The position numbers and the translations under genes are program-made. The notes under the pieces are model-generated. The model was not told the DNA's origin, did not search any database, and saw nothing but the letters and a program-made list of their open reading frames with translations. DNA of 64,000 nt from Hamadaea sp. (GTDB lineage Bacteria; Actinomycetota; Actinomycetes; Mycobacteriales; Micromonosporaceae), in contig NZ_JABFVK010000065.1 of the NCBI RefSeq assembly GCF_013362815.1, forward strand, positions 1-64,000. Direction: 5' to 3'. The stretch's first letter is position 1; every line of letters begins with the position of its first letter. Shown here one piece after another: positions 60,448 through 64,000 of the stretch.

Positions 60448-61598
60448 TGCGTACGCTGTTGCTGTCGCCGTTCGCGCCGCACCTTCACCACGACCATGCT
60501 GCGTCAGACACCATCGTGCAGCTCGTACCGCGACTCGCGAAACACGTCGAGCTGTTCGTGTACTCGCCGCAAACCGGGTCTGCGATAGACGCTCCCAACG
60601 ATCTGGATTACACCTTGCTGCCCGCCGGCCCCCAGGGCGCTGCCGGTGTCGCCGCCCGGCTCGGGCCGAAGCCAGCCTGGCTACGCCAGGCGTGGCCTAA
60701 ACAGGCCACCCGCGAGGTACACGACCTCATCAACCGCCTTCGTCCTGATGTTGTGCATGCCGAGTACCTGCAGTGCGCCGAGGCCATCGCGGGTGTGCCT
60801 CGCTCAGTGCTCGGCATCCACGACGTCACCGAGAACGTGATGCGGCAATCGCTGCTCGCGTCTTCCCTTCCGAAGAAGCCGTACCGGCTGGCCGAGCTCT
60901 GGCGTACGGCTGCTTTCGAGCGGGAGGCGATCCGCAACGCCGCCGCCGTGCTCACCCTCTCCGAGGCCGACCACTCGGTGGCGTCACGCTACAACCGCAG
61001 CGTCTTCCTGGCTCGGCCCGGAATCGAACTGGGTGAACTGGAGTGGCGACCCGCTGCAGTCGGCCCTTCCCCGGTTCTCGTCTTCGCCGGGGCGATGTGG
61101 CGCCGCGCGAACGCCCTGATCGCCCATTTCCTGGTCCACGAGGTAATGCCGGAGGTCTGGCGTCGTCATCCCCAGACGCAATTGCGGATCGTCGGCGCCC
61201 GGCCTCCGCACGATGTCATCGAGCTTGCTGCCGATCCCCGCGTGGTGGTCACCGGTGAGGTGCCGGACATCCGGACCGAGATGCTGAGCAGCACCGCCGT
61301 TCTGGCACCGTCGATCGTCGGCGGCGGAGTGCTGATGAAGGTGGTGCATGCCATGGCGCTGGGCTGCCCAGTCGTCACTTCGTCCGGTCCAGCCGCTTCC
61401 GTTCAAGGTGATGCGTCCGTCCTCTTCATCGCCGACGAAGCCGCAGATCTGGCGGCAGCGGTTTGCCAGGTCCTGTCGGATCCGGTAGCCGCAGCGGCTG
61501 TCGGCCGGGCCGGCCGCAGGCATGTGGGCGACCTGTTCCGCTGGGATGACACCGTTCGTGCGTACCTGGACGCGTATGAGATAGCGAGCCGTCAGTGA
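60447..61598 (+). CDS. Glycosyltransferase family 4-like
   Basis: 383 residues with GT-B features: RTLLLSPFAPHLHHDHAAS at the N terminus, DVVHAEYLQCAEAIAGVPRS, then VLVFAGAMWRRANALIAHFL and the donor-binding C-terminal half (LRIVGARPPHDVIELA, VVVTGEVPDIRTEMLSSTAV, SIVGGGVLMKVVHAMALGC). Retaining glycosyltransferase of unknown sugar, cytoplasmic or membrane-associated. ATG at 60447 overlaps the previous stop by one base. Part of the exopolysaccharide operon. Confidence 0.88.
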   Translation: MRTLLLSPFAPHLHHDHAASDTIVQLVPRLAKHVELFVYSPQTGSAIDAPNDLDYTLLPAGPQGAAGVAARLGPKPAWLRQAWPKQATREVHDLINRLRPDVVHAEYLQCAEAIAGVPRSVLGIHDVTENVMRQSLLASSLPKKPYRLAELWRTAAFEREAIRNAAAVLTLSEADHSVASRYNRSVFLARPGIELGELEWRPAAVGPSPVLVFAGAMWRRANALIAHFLVHEVMPEVWRRHPQTQLRIVGARPPHDVIELAADPRVVVTGEVPDIRTEMLSSTAVLAPSIVGGGVLMKVVHAMALGCPVVTSSGPAASVQGDASVLFIADEAADLAAAVCQVLSDPVAAAAVGRAGRRHVGDLFRWDDTVRAYLDAYEIASRQ

Positions 61599-62425
61599 AG
61601 GTCGTCGGAATCCTCGTCAGCTACAACTCTGCCGCCGACCTTCCCCTGAGTCTGGGGAGCCTTGCGGCGCTGCCGGTGTCCGACATCGTCGTCGTGGACA
61701 ACGCGTCGAGCGACGACAGCGCCGAGATCGCGCTCACTTATACGCCGCACGTCCTGCGCCTGCCCAACGTCGGGTTCGGCAAGGCGATCAACGCGGCGGT
61801 GGAGTATCTGCCGGGCGCTGACGCGTACCTGCTGATCAACCCGGACTGTGGCATCCATCTGGCGGACTTCCACAAGCTCACGGGCGCCCTGACGGCCGAC
61901 CCCGCCCTTGGAGCCGTAGCGCCCCTGATGCGCTATCCAAACGGCGAGTTCGGGATCTCGGCGGGGCCCGAGATGAGCATCGCGAAGGAGTGGCTCGCCG
62001 CACTGCGCGTCGACCATCTGGTTCCGCGCCGGGCCCGCGCCGCGTTGTCGCGGTCGCGTCTCCTCCGCCGGCTCGTACCGATGCTCGCCTACCTGGACAC
62101 CAAGCCAGCAGCCGCAATTCAGCACACGGCGTGGGTCTCCGGCTTCTGCATGCTCGTCCGCCGTGAGGCCTTCGAGCAGGTCGGCGGCTTCGACCCCGCC
62201 TTCTTCCTGTACTTCGAGGATGTCGACCTCTGCAAACGCATGCGAGCCTCGGGCTGGCGCGTCGGCTCGGTCGGCACCAGCGTCGCCCTGCATCGAGAGA
62301 GCACAAGCACGGGTGCGGTCGGCAAGAACCGTCTCTATAGAGACGGGATGGTCGTCTATTTCGACCGCCACGGCGCGCGGATTGAACGCGTACTGGCGAG
62401 AGCTTTGAGGAGATTCCCCCTATGA
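61595..62425 (+). CDS. GT2 family glycosyltransferase (rhamnosyltransferase-like)
   Basis: 276 residues, GT-A fold: KVVGILVSYNSAADLPLSL, IVVVDNASSDDSAE, NVGFGKAINAAVEYL, a DXD-equivalent YLLINPDCGIH, and the late segment VSGFCMLVRREAFEQVGGFD, then PAFFLYFEDVDLCKRMRASG, which is typical of WbbL-type rhamnosyltransferases. It adds one sugar to a lipid-linked intermediate. The GTG start overlaps the previous stop (GTGA). The donor sugar is not certain. Confidence 0.9.
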   Translation: MKVVGILVSYNSAADLPLSLGSLAALPVSDIVVVDNASSDDSAEIALTYTPHVLRLPNVGFGKAINAAVEYLPGADAYLLINPDCGIHLADFHKLTGALTADPALGAVAPLMRYPNGEFGISAGPEMSIAKEWLAALRVDHLVPRRARAALSRSRLLRRLVPMLAYLDTKPAAAIQHTAWVSGFCMLVRREAFEQVGGFDPAFFLYFEDVDLCKRMRASGWRVGSVGTSVALHRESTSTGAVGKNRLYRDGMVVYFDRHGARIERVLARALRRFPL

Positions 62426-63594
62426 AGGTGCTGTTCGTCGCGCCGTGGATCCCGTCGAAGATCCGGCCGCGGAGTCTCGAGATACTCAACATGCTGGTCA
62501 AAGACCACGACGTCCGGTTCGTCGGGCTCGTCAGCTCGGAAGCGGAAGAGCGCGAGGCGACCGAACTACCGGTGACCAACCCCGTCCTGATCCGGCGTGA
62601 TCGCTGGGGATCGATGGCGCGATGCGCTCGCGCCCTTCCGACCCGCACGGCGCTGCAACAGGCCTACGCTCAGGTTCCCGGACTCTCAGCGGCTGTACGC
62701 GAGCAGATCCGAGACTGGCGGCCGGACGTCGTGCACCTCAACGTTTTCCGCACCGTTCACCTGGTCGAGGAGTGCGCTCCGACGCCGGTCATCATCGACC
62801 TCGACGAGTTCCGGAGCGAGTACTACGAGCAAGTGGCTCGAACCGCGAAGTTCCCTTGGCATCTCGTGGGCCGGATCGAAGGTCCACGCATGAAGGCGCG
62901 CGAGGACCGGCTGGTCGAGATGGGCGTACCGATAATGCTTTCCGCTCCCGATGAGCCCGGTGCGGAGCGCCCGGGAACGTACGTCGTACGGAGTGCGTAC
63001 GATTTCCCGCTCACACGTCACGCGGAGCCGACGGAGCCGATCGTCCTCTTCGTCGGACGACTCACATACGAGGCGAACGTGCACGGTCTCATGTGGTTCA
63101 TCGAGCAGTGCTGGCCGGGCATTCGTACGCGCGTACCGAACGCGAAGTTGCGAATCGTGGGCACCGAACCGCCCCGCGAGGTGCTCGAGGCCGCCACCAA
63201 CGGTGTCGAGGTCTTCGCGAACGTGCCGGATGTCGATCCATACTATCTGGAGGCATCCGCTGCGATTGTGCCGATTCATCGAGGAACCGGCGTCCAGATG
63301 AAGCTCATCCAGGCGCTCGCCGCCGGAGTGCCAACCGTCGCGACTTCCGCCGTGACTCGGCGGGCAGGCGTACGCCACGGTCACGATGTGCTCGTCTCCG
63401 ATGATCCCGACGGCTGGATCGACGCGGTCACTACGCTACTGACCAACCCCGAAGCGGCACAGCGACTTGCCGCAGCCGGTCGCGAGTGGGCGGTGGGCAG
63501 CCACAGCACGGAGGCAGTTCGACGCCAATTGGCCGATGCGTACGCGGCGGTCGGACCGCCCAAGGACGATCTGTTCCCCGATTCCTCCGAATAA
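62422..63594 (+). CDS. Glycosyltransferase family 4
   Basis: 390 residues, GT-B. The N terminus is KVLFVAPWIPSKIRPRSLEI; the linker region has VILFVGRLTYEAN-type sequence (reads IVLFVGRLTYEANVHGLMWF), followed by AKLRIVGTEPPREVLEAA and VEVFANVPDVDPYYLEASAA, then the donor-site IVPIHRGTGVQMKLIQALAA with the E/Q-equivalent residue. A retaining glycosyltransferase in the same polysaccharide pathway. ATG at 62422 overlaps the previous stop by 4 bp. Last complete gene of the cluster within the window. Confidence 0.9.
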   Translation: MKVLFVAPWIPSKIRPRSLEILNMLVKDHDVRFVGLVSSEAEEREATELPVTNPVLIRRDRWGSMARCARALPTRTALQQAYAQVPGLSAAVREQIRDWRPDVVHLNVFRTVHLVEECAPTPVIIDLDEFRSEYYEQVARTAKFPWHLVGRIEGPRMKAREDRLVEMGVPIMLSAPDEPGAERPGTYVVRSAYDFPLTRHAEPTEPIVLFVGRLTYEANVHGLMWFIEQCWPGIRTRVPNAKLRIVGTEPPREVLEAATNGVEVFANVPDVDPYYLEASAAIVPIHRGTGVQMKLIQALAAGVPTVATSAVTRRAGVRHGHDVLVSDDPDGWIDAVTTLLTNPEAAQRLAAAGREWAVGSHSTEAVRRQLADAYAAVGPPKDDLFPDSSE

Positions 63595-63745
63595 TCCGAT
63601 ACATCCCGGCTATCCGGCAGATCTCAGTTCGAGGACAAGCTCGTTCCTGGCCTGATCGGCGATAGCGCGGTCAGCCAGGAGGACATAGCATTCTGCGGTC
63701 GCGGTCAGAAACATCGAGCTATTCAGATAAAAACGGGGAACTGAA

Positions 63746-64000
63746 ATGAACGACGCCGGTCTATCATCGTTGACGGACGACGGCTACGACCCATCGATCA
63801 TCCCGTCGGCGGTCTTCGCTCGGCCAGAATCGGAATACGGTGACGAGTCACCGTTCGACTACAGCTACCAGCACTCGGCGACGGATGACCCACCGGACCG
63901 GATGTATTTTGACGTGCCACAGCAGCGGAACCAGGAAAGCGTGCCGGCACCGCGGATCCCCGAAGACAGCGGGCAGGTGACGCCGCCACCCGAGCCATCT
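63746..64000 (+). CDS. Partial ORF, acidic/proline-rich N terminus, truncated by window end
   Basis: An open frame from ATG at 63746 (GGGGAA just upstream) runs 85 codons to the window edge without a stop. The residues begin NDAGLSSLTDDGYDPSIIPS and are rich in Asp, Pro, Ser and Gln with no membrane helix yet, i.e. a disordered cytoplasmic N-terminal region. Following an exopolysaccharide operon it could be a chain-length regulator or a cell-envelope protein, but no family can be named from this fragment. A 151-bp gap with AT-rich sequence separates it from the preceding gene, suggesting its own promoter. Confidence 0.6.
   Translation, partial: MNDAGLSSLTDDGYDPSIIPSAVFARPESEYGDESPFDYSYQHSATDDPPDRMYFDVPQQRNQESVPAPRIPEDSGQVTPPPEPS

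Noticed and set aside
1-64000. tRNA, rRNA, transposase or integrase genes
   Set aside because: No T-loop/acceptor patterns, rRNA segments, DDE/tyrosine recombinase motifs or insertion-sequence ends were recognised by eye. A covariance search would be needed to exclude small RNAs.

Overview
The window is about 64 kb of very GC-rich DNA with GTG and TTG starts and many 1-4 bp start/stop overlaps. It carries conserved actinobacterial blocks: nadD-rsfS-phosphoglycerate mutase, rplU-rpmA-obgE, RNase E, and an ileS preceded by a T-box leader with a very short stem I. This points to a filamentous actinomycete, most likely Micromonosporaceae-like; the family assignment is inference, since no rRNA or other marker is present. 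No tRNA, rRNA, transposase, integrase or CRISPR array was seen.

Region 1 (1-17.9 kb) is mostly a long minus-strand series. It runs from a LacI regulator through a sugar ABC importer without an ATPase (two permeases, lipoprotein binding protein), two different ADP-ribosylglycohydrolase-family proteins, a ribokinase and a large glycosidase-like/FGE-fold fusion, then a class III CoA-transferase, a CitE-type lyase, a DUF2786 protein and Pta-AckA. Gene overlaps and a palindromic operator inside the lacI start suggest import and breakdown of a ribosyl-containing compound, but the substrate is unknown. An enoyl-CoA hydratase and a DUF6232 membrane protein lie at the left end.

Region 2 (17.9-26 kb) has YccF, DUF402, a lone ABC ATPase, a PH-like membrane protein, an ABC ATPase/permease pair, and a ROK regulator divergent from a GH3 beta-N-acetylhexosaminidase. 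Region 3 (25.8-38.4 kb) is housekeeping: histidine phosphatase, rsfS, nadD, an aminopeptidase N, a GNAT enzyme, obgE, rpmA, rplU, three similar lipoproteins inserted between rplU and rne, RNase E, and a TIGR03936 protein.

Region 4 (38.3-45.3 kb) is a glycosylation island: a polyprenyl-phosphate glycosyltransferase plus three large polytopic GT-C-like proteins. It separates TIGR03936 from its usual partner, the TIGR03960 radical SAM protein (45.4-47.4 kb). An acyltransferase and ileS follow.

Region 5 (51.8-64 kb) has a membrane-anchored degenerate trypsin-like protein, a DUF1501/DUF1800 pair, and a tightly overlapped exopolysaccharide cluster (polymerase/ligase, flippase, pyruvyl transferase, three glycosyltransferases) running off the right edge.

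The least explained features are repeats: a dispersed 64-67 bp hairpin present four times, always 8-16 nt past a stop codon, with arms that co-vary; a composite CGTTATCC-C-GGATAACG element present twice; and a four-unit 40-41 bp tandem array of palindromes.
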